Assembly (NCBI GenBank): GCA_963575745.1
Contig: CAUYUJ010003645.1
Coordinates: 2,501 to 66,500, forward strand
Length of the DNA stretch: 64,000 nucleotides
DNA from: Prorocentrum cordatum
Lineage: Eukaryota > Sar > Dinophyceae > Prorocentrales > Prorocentraceae
Direction: 5' to 3'
A program made the translations under genes and the position numbers. Of this stretch, positions 21,935 to 33,261 are shown piece after piece. Numbering within the stretch: the stretch's first letter is position 1; each line of letters begins with the position of its first letter. The notes beneath the pieces were generated by a model. That model saw nothing but the letters and a program-made list of their open reading frames with translations, searched no databases and was not told the DNA's origin.

Positions 21935-22245
21935 CCGCGTCCGCCGCGGCCAGCGGCGGGTGGCGGAAGCCCTAAAGCCCCATAGGGCCAGCGGCGGGGG
22001 GCGGAGGGGGCGGAAGCCCTACAGCCCCAAAAGGGCCAGCAACGGGGCGCTGAGGGGGCGGAAGCTTTGACGCACCATAGGGCCAGCGGCGGGGTGCGGA
22101 GGGGGCGGAAACACTAAAGCCCTATGAGGTCAGCGGCGGGGGCGGAGGGGGCGGAAACTTTAAAGCGCCATAGGGCCAGCTGCAGGGGGGCGGCGGGAGC
22201 GGAAGCCCGTACGCCCCGCGGCGGGGGCGGACGCCCTCTGACCCA
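21935..22245 (+). repeat. GC-rich 55-bp tandem array, copy 1
   Basis: Units start GGGCCAGCGGCGGGG(G/T)GCGGAGGGGGCGGAA and end CCCTA(A/C)AGCCCCATA. About five units are present, one with GAGGTCAGCGGCGGGGGCGG. An array of the same unit, including a GAGGTCAGC variant, lies at 29.39-29.74 kb. Confidence 0.75.
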
Positions 22246-22700
22246 AGGGACCGTTGCGTTTCCCAACACGCCTTGGGCCAAGGCGTCTTGGGAATTTTTC
22301 GGGGGATCGCGAGGAAGTCTCAGGCTAAGGAAGGCACGCTTCTCGAGTCGGATCGCTCTTGGGCCAGGTTATCCGTACGATGCCTGGTGCTGATGGCTCC
22401 GTAATATCTGCATACATCCCAAGGCCGAAAGTTTTTTCCCCTTGGATTAAAAATATGAGAACATCAACGGATCCAATTGGATCCTTTTTCGGGCGTGGGA
22501 GAGTGTCGTGGATCCTATATATGTGTTGCGCGGATCCAATTCCCGGCGTGTGAAAAATCGATGGATCCATTTATTTCCCGGGAGTAAATATATAATTATA
22601 ATTAACATCCGGGACCCAGGGGAAATGGGATCCGCGGAGCACCGCAAACGAAGCATCATGCTATCCACGGAGCTGTGGATCTGCAGACCAATGCTATGAT
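22246..22700. other. Unique sequence with clustered GGATCC motifs
   Basis: Six GGATCC hexamers fall between about 22468 and 22635, including GGATCCAATTGGATCC. The surrounding sequence is AT-richer and contains a TATATAATTATAATTA stretch. Nothing coding is evident. The clustering suggests a decayed short tandem or palindromic repeat. Confidence 0.4.
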
Positions 22701-23840
22701 TATACGGGGGAAGGGGGGTCTTCCCAGGATGAAGAGGGGAAGGATGAGGGAAGAGGCACGAGGAGGTGGGGGAGAACAGGAGCCATTGGCGCTTTCGTTC
22801 GCTGACCAGGAGCAGCCCGTGAAAGGTGTTCGTCCTCGACATCAAGTACATCATTGACAGTGAACTGCCTCGTGCCATCAATTGCATCATTTTGCACTCG
22901 ATATGTCACTCTGTCTATGACAAGGCCTTGTTTTAAGAGCGCATCCTCGCATGCGACCTCGGCGTCCCGATCGGGCGCGCCAGCGGGGAGATCAAGCACC
23001 AACAACCCACAGGGCCGAACGAGCTGAGGAACGGCAAGGGACTTCCGATCCAGACCACCCGCAGTTGCCTGCGCGACTGGTTTAACCAGCGTGCCTGGGA
23101 CAACATCGGAGTCGTATTCAGAAGATGTGGCCGACACAGTACGGCCCAGCTCCTGGCCTTGTGCCTTTGCCTCCCTATCAGCACCGTTTTGCTTTCTGCG
23201 ATGAAGAAATACGGGCTGGTTGGCAAACCTGTGAACAGGAGCCTGTTCAGCGGTTGCAGCAAGTTCTTGATGTACGTGCCCCTGGCCTACTGGAAGGTAT
23301 GATGGCACTTGGGTATCGCGCCCGCCGTTGGAGGCCTCGATCTGAGGAGGTCCGAATCCTCGAGGCGCATGTTGAAACGGCGACGGTGCACCCCGTCTGT
23401 CCCAGCACTTGCCGTGATTTCGGGGTCGACTGAAGCCAGGTCCCGAAGAAGCGCTGCTCGCACTTGTGCGCTGTAGGGTCGGATGCCGCTTTCGTTCGGG
23501 AAGTCCCCCTTGATGTGCAGCTCCGAAGAACACTTGAGGATGACATTGGCCTTCTTTAACTTAGCGGGGCAATTGTTGTCCAGTCGCGTCGACCGCGCTG
23601 CCGCCATGCAACTTCTGGCGGTTCTGCATCAGCTGCAATCCTCACTTGGCCCACGAGGCCTGGATCGTTGAACGCGTGTTTTCCAACTTCGTCGCGAGAG
23701 CCTCTGGCAAGTTCGATAAGGGCGTAAGCCAGGACGTCGCTGCCTGTTTGGCCTGCGCGGAGTCAGTGGGCGACAAGCTAGCTGCTATCCGCGCGTTTCG
23801 GACGATGTTGTCTGCGATGCCCCTGATGTGGGATGCCACT
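22700..23840 (-). CDS. Coding-like minus-strand region, hypothetical, frame broken
   Basis: The best minus-strand frames are, in order of transcription: SHIRGIADNIVRNARIAASL... (to TGA near 23642), ANVILKCSSELHIKGDFPNE...AIPKCHHTFQ (23607-23287), and ...GLVIDRVTYRVQNDAIDGTR...DVLDVEDEHL (about 23280-22800). Each has ordinary composition, but they lie in different frames. The + strand is also open over 23646-23933. I think this is a decayed gene or transposon ORF, possibly with introns. I do not recognise the family. Confidence 0.35.
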
Positions 23841-24555
23841 CTGCATTGTAACCTCGCGCGGCACTGCGCGGCATCGTGGGCCAGATCACACGCTTGGTCG
23901 TCGGACGCAGCCCCGGGCCGAATCGGAGTCTGAACGCATGTCTTCGCGCCGCCATTATAAAGTGCACCAGCCGGAAAGCGGTCGAGAAATTAGCGGTCAA
24001 CGGCGCTTCCCATAACAATGCCGATACTGCCAGGGTATGAGAAGTAGTACGCGATGCAATGCAAGTGTTTCTCTTGCCCCAGCAACCGATGCACAGTGCT
24101 CGGCGCGTGGCATCGCAGGATGTGAACCTCTTTGCCCGCCTGGGCGTAAACGAACGCATTGCCAATCCAATTGCGCGATCGGCGCCCTCGAGGCGGCGCA
24201 ACTCCACGTCCTTGTGGATGCGCGGTTTCAACGACTTCCCCCGGGGTAGAAGCCGGCGGAGAAGCCCTTGGAACGCGGGGCGGTCGCTGATTATTCACGG
24301 CGGCGCCGACCCAAGCGCATCCTGAAATTGACGAGATCCCTCCTTGAGTAGGCCCACCACGCTGGATGCGCGACCATTGACAGATGCAGCTTTCAGGGTT
24401 CGCCAGGCGATGAAGATGGCGATGACGGTAATGATGGCGATGATGGCGATGGCGATGATGATGATGACGACTGGGATCACGACGCGGATGTCGATCAGGA
24501 TGATGATGGCGATGACGACTTCTCTAGCGTGAAAATGCAGAACTCCCCGCGGGCG
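23841..24555. other. Flank of the coding-like region and a short GATG tract
   Basis: Both strands have 70-150-codon open frames between 23850 and 24330 with no decisive signature. A degenerate GATGGCGATGA tract lies at 24410-24520. No feature beyond these is supported. Confidence 0.3.
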
Positions 24556-24559
24556 CACC

Positions 24560-25500
24560 CACCTCCTCATAGAAAGCGCACAACATCACCCATGTCAGCT
24601 TCAAAATTCAGACGGTCACCGTTAAGGGGGCGCTGAAGTTTACGGGCCAACGCGGCTACTTCTACACGGTGGACGCTACAGACATCCTCACGGGCTCGCG
24701 CGCGCAATCGACAAAACCCATGTGAAGTTGCACGCTCCATCGGTCACCGTTAAGTGTTCATTGAATGTCCAGGCCAATGTGGCAATTTCTCCCTGGCGAA
24801 CAACACAGAACTCCCAGCGGGCGCGCGCGCGCCGCACCGGGGAAGCCATGCAGCATAACCAATGTGAGCTTCAAAATTCAATCAGTCACCGTTAAGGGCG
24901 CGCTCTGGCTTCCGGCCCGACATGGCGACTCTCTCTGTCGAGGGCAATACTTTACTCCCAACGGGCACGCGCGCGAGCGCGCCATCAGAGAAAGCATGCA
25001 ACAGAACCCGCGTTAACTTCACAATCCGATCGGCCACCGTTAAGGGGCCACTACAGTATCCAGGCCAAGATGACGACTTTTCTATCGCGGACAATCCAGA
25101 ACTCCCAACGCGCTCGCAATCAGAGACAGATTACAGCATAACCCATGTGATTTTCAAAATCCAACCGGCCACCGTTACGGGGTCATTTGAGTTTCCAGGC
25201 CAACATGGCAAGTTTTCTATCGCAGACAATCCAGAACTCCCAACGCGCGCGCGCCGTCAGAGGAAGCACACAGCAGAACCCACGTTATTTTCAAACTCCA
25301 ATCGGCCACCGTTACGGGGCCATTACAGCTTCCAGGCCAACATGGCGAGTTTTCTGTTGCGAGCAACACAGAACTCCCTACGGGCGCGCGCTCGCGCGCT
25401 CCATCAGAGAAATCATGCGACAGAACCCGCGTAAACTCCAAGCCCCAGTCGGCCACCAATTCTTGCCGTGCACTTTTGCGGGATGGGCGACAAGAACAGC
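24560..25500 (+). repeat. About 140-bp tandem repeat, seven units
   Basis: The anchor (GG)CCACCGTTA(A/C)GGGG recurs at about 24617, 24745, 24887, 25035, 25170, 25307 and (diverged) 25454, with spacings of 128, 142, 148, 135, 137 and 147. Each unit also carries TTCCAGGCCAACATGGC and CAGAACTCCC(A/T)ACG(C/G)GC. Open frames cross it because the consensus lacks stops in one frame. I see no family signature. Confidence 0.85.
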
Positions 25501-25544
25501 TATGTGTGCAAGCGAAAATCAGAATGGCATTGCTTCTGACAAGT

Positions 25545-26165
25545 AAGGCGGCCCCTCCCGCCTTGGGGTTGCCCCAGAAGTCCGCGCGCGACGTGCGCCG
25601 CGCCCCACTCCTGCCGCGCATTTCGCATCGTCGACGACAAGACAGGCCATGATGAAAGGGAAAAAGGCAACTCTGCATTGTTTTTTACAGTCGGGATGGG
25701 AGGGCCCGCAGCCCGCATGGACGTCCGCGCGCGACGCGCGCCGCGTCCCATTCCTGCCACATATTTCGCACCGTCGGCGACAAGGCAGGCCATGCTGAGA
25801 GGAAAAAGCGGAGACTGTGTATTGATTTTTTACACTCAGGATGGGCGGGCCCGGATCGACGGCCGCGCGCGATGTGCGCCGCGCCCCGTATGTGCGCCGC
25901 GCCCCACTGCTGCCGCATATTTCGCACCGTCGGCGACAAGGCAGGCCATGCTGAGATGAAACAACGAAGACTTTGTATTGATTTTTTACACTCAGGATGG
26001 GCGGGCCCAGATTGACTGCCACGCGCGATGTGCGCCGCGTCCCATTCTTGCCACGCTTTTCGCATCGTCGACGACAAGAAAGACGATGTTGAGAAGAAAA
26101 AACGGCCACTTTGTATTGATTGTTTACAGTCCGGATGGGAGGTCCCAGATTGGGCCGTTATCGGC
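25545..26165 (+). repeat. About 145-bp tandem repeat, four units
   Basis: The anchor TTTCGCA(T/C)CGTCG(A/G)CGACAAG recurs at about 25620, 25764, 25920 and 26058 (spacings 144, 156, 138). Each unit also has GCCCAGATTGAC-like and TTGTATTGATTTTTTACA-like parts. It directly follows the 140-bp array but has a different consensus. Confidence 0.85.
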
Positions 26166-26199
26166 CGGAATACGAGGTAGGTGGGGGTATATTCTAATA

Positions 26200-27300
26200 A
26201 GGAACAAGGATGTGGGTGCGTGGGTGGGTGTGGGTGGGTGTGGGATGGTGTGTGTGGGTGGGCGTGGGCGTGGGTGGGTGCGTGTGTGGATGTGGGTGTG
26301 GGTGGGTGTGGGTGTGGGTGTGGTTGCGTGGGTGTGTGGGTATGGGTGTGTGGTTGTGTGTGCGTGTGGGCGTGAGGGTGTGTATGTGTGTGTGTGTGTG
26401 CATGTGTGCGTGTGTGCGCGTGTGTGCGTGTGTGCGTGTGCGTGTGTGGGTGTGTGTGTGTGGGTGGGTGTGCGTGTGGGTGGGTGTGTGGTGTGTGTGC
26501 ATGTCTGTGTTTGTTTTTGTATGTGTGCGATTGTGTGTGATTGTGTGCGTTTGTATGTTTGTGTGTGTGCGTGCGTGCGCGTGTGCGCACGCGTGCGTGC
26601 GTGCGTGCGTGCGTGCGTTCGTGCGTGTGTGTGGGTGTGTGTGTGTGTGTGGGTGTGAGTGTGTGTGTGTGTGTGTATGTGTGGGTGTGTGTGGGTGGGT
26701 GTGGGATGGCGTGGGTGGGCGTGGGTGTGGTGCGCGTGTGGGTGGGGTGTGGGTGGGTGTGGGTGGGGTGCGGTTGCGTGGGTGTGTGGGGGTGGGTGTG
26801 TGGGTGTGTGCATGTGGGGGTGTGCGGGTGTGTGTGTGGGCGTGTGGGTGTGTGTGTGTGGGTGTGCGTGTGTGTGTGTGTGCGCGTGTGTGCGGGTGTG
26901 TGCGTGTGTGCGTGTGTGCGTGTTTGCGAGGCGTGCGTGTGTGCGTGTGTGGGTGTGTGTGTGTGGGTGGGTGGGTGTGCGTGTGTGTGTGGTGTGTGGT
27001 GTGTGTGTGTCGTGTCTATGTGTTTGCTTTTTTGTTTTTTTGCATGGGTGTGATTGTGTGTGTGTTTGTGCATGTGTGTGTGTGCGTGCGTGTGTGCGTG
27101 CGCGCGTGCGTGCGTGCGTGCGCGCGTGCGCGCGTGCGTGTGCGCGTTCGCGCCTGCGCGCATGCGCGCGTGCGCGTGCGTGCGTGCGTGCGTTCGCGTG
27201 CGTGTGCGTGCGTGCGTGCGTTCGTGCGTGTGTGTGTGTATTTGTGTGCGTGTTTGTGTGTGCGTTTGTGCGTGTGGGTGCGTGTGTGCGTGTGTTCGGC
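26200..27300 (+). repeat. GT/GGGT microsatellite, about 1.1 kb
   Basis: Nearly pure G and T on the + strand: (GTGTGG)n, (GTGGGT)n and (GTGC)n, passing into CGTGCGTG near 27100-27230. Frames are Cys/Val on + and His/Thr on -. No gene. The strand asymmetry is extreme, and runs of GGG could form four-stranded structures. Confidence 0.95.
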
Positions 27301-27539
27301 AGCTCTACGCGGCCCGACGTCCTCTCCCCCTGTCGCGCCGGGGCTCCTCTTTCTCCACGCATTGCGGCCGTAATTTGCATACAGGGCGCCCCCTGTTGTC
27401 ATTCCGCCCGAGCAGGCACCTTCTGCCCAGTTGCCGATACAACAAGTGCGTGTGTGTTGTGTGTTGTGTGTGTTGTCTGTGTGTTGTCTGTGTGTTTGTG
27501 TGTGTGCGTGCGTGTGTGCGCGCGTGTGTGCATGTGTGT

Positions 27540-28413
27540 GTTCCCCAGGCAGGGTGGCCCAAAGCCGCCGCGCGCGCGGCGGCCCTGCCCCTCGCGCATT
27601 GCGTTTCTCCTATACAAAACTGCCCCTCGCGCGTGCTGCGTTGTTTTTCCAGGCGGAATGGGCCGGGGCCGCCGCGCGATCAGCGGCCCTGCCCCCCGCG
27701 CATTGCGATTTTCCTACCCAGCCCTGCTCTTCGCGCATTGCATTTTTCCTGCACAGAATTGCGCCCATCGCGCATGGCGTGTTTTTTTCCCCTAGGCACA
27801 GTGGGCCAGTGCCGCCGCGCGCGCCGCGGCCGCGCCCCCCGCGCATTGCGTGTTTTTTCTTATGTACACAGAACTGCCCCTGGCGTGTGGTATGTGTTTT
27901 TTCCTTTTTTCCCCAAACCGAATGGGTCAGGGCCGCCGCGCGCGCGCCGCTGCTCTGCCCTTCGCGCATTGCGTTTTTCCTACACAGAACTGCCCCTCAT
28001 GCATGTAGTATTTTTCCCAAGCAGAGTGGGCCAGGGCCGCCGCGCGCGCGGCGGGCCTGCCCCTCGCGCAATGCGTTCCTCATATGCAGAATTGCCTCCT
28101 TGCGCATGGTGTGCTTTCTTTCCAGGCAGAATGGACCAGAGCTGCCGCGGTCGCGGCAGCCCTGCCCTTCGCGCACTGCTGTTTTCCTGCGCACAAGTGC
28201 CCCCTTGCGCTTGTTGTTTTCTCGCGTTGAATGGGCCAGGGCCGCCGCGCGCGCGGCGGTCCTTCCCCTCGCGCGTTGCGTTTTTCCTACACATAATTGC
28301 CGTTCGCGCATGGTGTTTTTTCCCAGGCAGAATGGGCCAGGGCCGCCGCTCGCTTTGCGGCCCTGCCCCTCGCGCGTTGCGCGTTCCCCTACACGGAGCT
28401 GGCCCTCGCGCGT

Positions 28414-28460
<47 letters not shown>

Positions 28461-28528
28461 TTGTGTGTGCTTGTGTGTGTGCGTGTGTGTGTGTGCGTGT
28501 GTGCGTGTGCGTGTGCGTGTGCGTGTAC

Positions 28529-28562
<34 letters not shown>

Positions 28563-28985
28563 TTATGTATATGTGTATATATATATACATAGAGATGCAT
28601 GTGTGTGCCTGTGTGTGTTCCAGACAAAATGGGCCAGGACCGCCGCGCGCGCGGTGGTCATGCCCCTCGCGTATTGCGGTTTGTCATACAAAAAACGCTC
28701 ATCGCGCATGTTATGGCCTCCCGGCGGAATGGGCCAGGGCAGTTGCGCGCGCGGCGGCCTTGCCCCTCGCGCGCTGCGTTGTTCCCACGCCGAGTGGGTC
28801 AAAGCTGCCGTGCACGCTGCGGCTTTGCCCCTCGCCCATTGTTTGGGCGTTCGCCACAGTGTTCCAAAGCCGCCGCGCGCACGGCGGCGCTGCCCCTCGC
28901 GCGTAGTATGTTGTTCGACGCAGAATGGGTCAGGGCCTCCGCGGGAGCGGCGGCCCTGCTCCTCGCGCGTGGTATGTTTTCCAAT
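27540..28985 (+). repeat. About 100-bp GC-rich satellite with a conserved hairpin, 13 units
   Basis: Each unit reads AATGGGCCAGGGCCGCCGCGC..., then GCGGCGGCCCTGCCCCTCGCGCATTGCG, then a T-rich part. The GGGCCGCC / GGCGGCCC arms are inverted repeats. Units begin near 27556, 27661, 27803, 27924, 28028, 28133, 28233, 28334, 28631, 28731, 28795, 28857 and 28927. A GT microsatellite with an AT tail (28414-28610) is inserted between units 8 and 9. The open frames found here are artefacts of the repeat. Confidence 0.9.
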
Positions 28986-28989
28986 ATAT

Positions 28990-29384
28990 CCTAAGATGGG
29001 GCCGTTAGTATTACTTAGACGCCTCCTGATCCCTCTTCTCCGCATCCTCTCCTCCTCTTTTATTTCTCTCGTCTCCTACTGAGATGGCCTCATACCCAGT
29101 TTTGCTCATGCCCAGACTGACTCCTACTCGGACTTACTCACACTCAGATTCAGCCATATGCATATTCTCTCGGGGTCACTCATGCCAAGACCTACTCGCA
29201 TAGTCGCATGCAAACATGTTCACTCATGCTCACACCCACTCATAATCATTCATGTTCACCCGTGCTCCCACGACTCAGATTCTGAGGATGTCTCGGGCGA
29301 GGCGCTGGTTTCAGCGCCCCCCATGGGCTCATAGGGCCCACAGATGTCAAAGGGCTTATAGGGCTCAGAGAGCCCAAGGGGCCC
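28990..29384. other. Short-motif-rich sequence, no gene
   Basis: Positions 29080-29280 contain a loose repeat of CTCA(T/C)(G/A)C and ACTCAC motifs. From 29320, GGGCTCATAGGGC-type 9-bp units begin. Nothing coding is evident. Confidence 0.4.
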
Positions 29385-29745
29385 AGCGGCGGGGGGCGGA
29401 GGGGGCGGAAACCCTACAGCCCCATAGGTCCAGCGGCGGGGGGCGGAGGAATCGGAAGCCCTAGAGCCCCAAAGGGCCAGCGGCGGGGCGCGGAGGGGGC
29501 GGAAGCCCTAAAGTACCATTGGGCCAGCGGCGGGGTGCGGGTGGGAAGGGAACCCAAAAGCCCCACGAGGTCAGCGGCGGGGGCGGAGAGGGCGGAAGCC
29601 CTAAAACCCCATAGGGCCATCGGCGCGGGGCGTAGGGCCATCGGCGTGGAGCGGCGGGGGCTGGGGCCCTAGAGCCCCAAAGAGCCAGCGGCGGAGCGGC
29701 GGGGAGTGGAGGGGGCGGAAATCTCAAAGCCTTGGGATGGCTCGA
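29385..29745 (+). repeat. GC-rich 55-bp tandem array, copy 2
   Basis: About six units of GGCCAGCGGCGGGG(C/G/T)GCGGAGGGGGCGGAA...CCCTA(A/G)AGCCCCA, including one with GAGGTCAGCGGCGGGGGCGG. Orientation and variant order resemble the array at 21.94 kb. Confidence 0.75.
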
Positions 29746-30430
29746 GGACGCACAAAACACCATATTTAGAGATGGCCCCGCGACCGCCAATGAACCAGCC
29801 AACCAACCAACCAACCAACCAGCCAACACGCGGGGTCTGAAGCATAATACCCTGCGATATGTGAGCTGGACCGCCACGTTTGAAATCGGCATGGCGCTGT
29901 AAGCGACGGGAAACGGTCCCAAGCATGAACGCCTGTGTGTTTGGCTATACCTATATACATACATATGGATGTATAGCAGCATATCTTTATATACACACGA
30001 GTTTCCCCGCTCGCTTCGCCTCGCCTTTGAAATCGTAGGGCTTATAGGGCTCATAGAGCTCAGAGGGCATATACGGCTCATAGGGCCCACAAGCTCGTAG
30101 GCCTCCGAGGGCTCATAGGGGGTCTAGGGTTCCTGTGTCTCATAGGGTTCATAGGGCTCATAGGACTCATAGGGCTTATAGAGCTCGTAGGGCTCATAGG
30201 GAAAGCGCGCCAGTGGATCTCCCTGAATACACTAAAGGGGGGGATCCAGAACCCCCCTGCCCCCCCCCCCCCTTTCCCCCCCTCCTCCTCACCTCCTTAG
30301 GGGTCCCGAACCCCCCCTCCCCCCTTCCCTTGAAGGAGGGGGGGGGGGGGGGGTCCAGAACCCCTCCCCCTCTCCCCTTGGCGCTGGAAAGGAGGGGGGG
30401 GGGGGTCGGACCCCTCCCCCCCTCGTGGTG
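29746..30430 (+). repeat. AACC array, GGGCTCATA minisatellite and poly-C/poly-G tracts
   Basis: (AACC)n lies at about 29790-29826, a 9-bp GGGCTCATA array at 30028-30205, and C- and G-homopolymer blocks with GGTCC(A/C)GAACCCC joints at 30235-30425. The last block resembles, in opposite orientation, the G-rich block at 33.36-33.60 kb. Confidence 0.75.
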
Positions 30431-31618
30431 AGTAGTGAGTAGTGAGTTAGTGCGTAGCGTAGTGAGTAGTGAGTATTGGGTAGTGAGTAGTGGTTAGTGA
30501 GTGGCGAGTAAGGAAGGAGTACGGAGTAGCGAGTGGGGAATAGTGAATAGTGAATAGTGAGTAGTGTGTACTGATAAGTGGGTAGTGAGTGGCGAGTAGG
30601 AGGTAGTGAGCAGTGTGTAGCGAGTAGCAAGTCGTGAGTACTGCGTATGGGAGTAGGGAGTAATGAGTAGTGGGTAGTGAGTAGTGGGTACTGAGTAGTG
30701 GGTGGCGAGTAGTGATCAGTGAGTAGTGAGTAGTGGGTAGTGTGTAGTGCGTAGTGCGTAGTGAGTAGTGATTAGTGAGTAGTGAGTAGTGAGTAGTGAG
30801 TAGCGAGTAGTGAGTAGTGAGTAGTGAGTAGTGAGTACTGAGTAGTACGTAGTGCGTAGTGAGTAGTGAGTACTGAGTAGTGATGAGTCGAGGGCAGTGG
30901 GTTGTGGCAGTGGGTAGTGAGCGAGTAGGGAGTAGCGAGTAGTGAGTACTGAGGAGCGAGTAGGGCGTAGTGAGTAGTGAGTAGTGAGTAGAACGTAGTC
31001 AGGAGTGAGTAGTGGGTAGTGATTAGTGAGTAACGAGTAGGGAGTAGCGAGTAGTGAGTACTGGGTAGTGAGTAGGGAGTTGGGAGTAGTGAGCAGTGAG
31101 TATTAAGAAGTGGGTAGCGAATTGTGGGTAGTGAGTAGCGATTGGTGAGTAGTGGGTAGTGACTAGTGACTAGTGACTAGTGACTATTGAGTTGTGTCTA
31201 GTGACTAGAGACTATGTAGTGACTAGTGAGTAGGGAGTAGTAAGTAGTGAGTAGTGAATCGGAGGTGAGGGGGTGAGATCGAAGTGGAACGGAGAGCCCC
31301 CTCCTACCGGGAAATCGATTTCGGTTTCGTGTTCGTGCGTGCCGTGCGTGCGGGCGAGGCGAAGCTGCGTGGGCGGGCGAGAGAAAGTCTCCTGTGGCTG
31401 AGGCGCGGCCGGACCAAATGTCTCCCTTCCGGGCGGCCGGTGGCCCGCGGTGTCCCGCCGGTGTCCCGCGAAAGTCCCGTGTGGCTGAGGCGCGGCCGGA
31501 CCAAATGTCTCCCTTCCGGGCGGCCGGTGGCCCGCGGTGTCCCGCCGGTGTCCCGCGAAAGTCCCGCGGTGTCCCGCGGTGCCCCGCGGTGTCCCGCCGG
31601 TGTCCCGCGGTGTCCCGC

Positions 31619-31681
<63 letters not shown>

Positions 31682-31696
31682 TGATGATGATGATGA

Positions 31697-31760
<64 letters not shown>

Positions 31761-33260
31761 GGACGATGATGATGATGATGACCGATGATGATGATGATGA
31801 TGATGTCGATGATGATGATGATGATGATGACTGATGGTGTCCCGATGATGAGGATGATGATGATCATGATGATTATGTTGATGATCATGATGATGACGAT
31901 GATGGTGTCCCAGAGGTTATGAGTATGATGATGTTGATGTTGACGATGCTGATTATGATTGTGTCCCGATGATGATGTTGATGATGATGAGGTTGATGAT
32001 GATTATGGCGTCCCGATGATGATGATTATTCTGATTGTGATTGTGATGATGTTGATGATGATGGCGTCCCGATGGTGATGATGATGATGATGATGTTGAT
32101 GCTGATGTTGTTAATGATGATGATGGTGCCCCGATGATGACGACGATGATGATGATGCTGCTGATGATGTTGATGATGCTGATGATGACGATGATGTCGA
32201 TGATGAGGATGAGATTATGATGATGGGGTTCCGATGATGATGACGATAATGATGCTAACGATGGTGATCATGATGGTGTCCCGATGATGATGCTGCTGAT
32301 GATGATGATGACGATGACTGTGTCCCGATGCTGCTGATGATGGTGATGATGATGTTGATGATGATGATGATTGCGACGATGGTGATGATGATGATGAGGG
32401 TGGTGCCCTGATGATGTTGATGACCGTGATGATGATGATGTTGGTGTTGATGATTTGGACGGTGTCCCGATTATGATGATGTTGGTGATGATGATGTTGA
32501 TGTTGGTGTTGTTGATGATGATGATGACGTTGATTGTGCGAGCGGTTGTGATATCGATCGTGAAATCGATAGTGAGACCGAATGTGATATCGATTGTGAG
32601 ATCGATTGTGAGATCGATTGTGAGATCGATAGTCAAATCAATTGCGGGATAGATCGAGTGAGATCGATTGTGAGATCGATCGAGGGAGATCGATCGAGCG
32701 AGACCGATATTGAGATCGATAGTGAGATCGATAGTGAGACCGATCGAGTGAGACGTTGGTTCCTCCCCCCCCGATCCTCCTTATCACCCGAAGGGTGGTC
32801 GTATAGGTAGTGAGTAGCGGGGAGTGAGTAGTGAGTATGGGAGTAGCGAGTAGTGAATACTGAGTACTGTGTAGCCAGTATTGTGTAGGGATGTGTAGGG
32901 AGTAGCGAATAGTGGGTAGTGAATAGTGATTTGTGGGCAATGAGTAGTTAGTAGTGAGTAGTGAGTAGTGGATAGTGGGTAGTGGGTAATGAGTAGTGAT
33001 TAGTGAGTAGTGAGTAGGGAGTAGTGAGTATTGCTTAGTGAGTAGTGAGTATTGAGTAATGGGTAGTGAGGAGTGAGTAGTGAGTAGTGAGCAGGGAGGA
33101 GGGAGTAGTGAGTAGGGAGTACTGAGTAGCGAGTAGTGGGTGGTGGGTAGTGAGTAGTGGATAGTCAGTAGTGAGTCGTGAGTAGTGAGTAGGGGGTACT
33201 GAGAAGTGAGTAGCGAATAGCGAGTAGTCAGTAGTGGGTAGTGAGTACTGAGTAGTGAGT
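30430..33260 (+). repeat. GTAGTGA satellite, split by composite element B
   Basis: A 7-10-bp unit, GTAGTGA(GTA), fills 30430-31258 and resumes at 32807-33260 in the same orientation. The interruption is exactly composite element B. The short unit tolerates many single-base changes (GTAGGGA, GTAGCGA, GTACTGA). No gene. Confidence 0.9.
31259..32806 (+). mobile_element. Composite repeat element, copy B, inserted in a satellite
   Basis: It starts TCGGAGGTGAGGGGG right after ...GTAGTGAA and ends CACCCGAAGGGTGGTCGTATAG right before GTAGTGAGTAG. The internal order matches copies A and C: an ACCGGGAAATCG module, two GTGGCTGAGGCGCGGCC units, a GAT array broken repeatedly by GGTGTCCCGATGATG, then GAGATCGAT(T/A)GT units. 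The flanking satellite makes both ends unusually clear. Confidence 0.85.
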
Positions 33261-33261
33261 C

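Noticed and set aside
22359-22553. Short ORFs over the GGATCC cluster
   Set aside because: They are 60-80 codons, open on both strands, and follow the palindromic repeat rather than a codon bias.
25685-27380. Long His/Thr- and Cys/Val-rich frames
   Set aside because: They are translations of the GT/GGGT microsatellite on opposite strands.
27054-28906. Frames of about 500 codons over the hairpin satellite
   Set aside because: They run through the GT tract and the 100-bp units without codon bias; several frames are open at once.
31251-32815. Target-site duplication of GTAGTGA around composite element B
   Set aside because: The matching 7-mers belong to the surrounding satellite, so they cannot be taken as a duplication; copies A and C show none.
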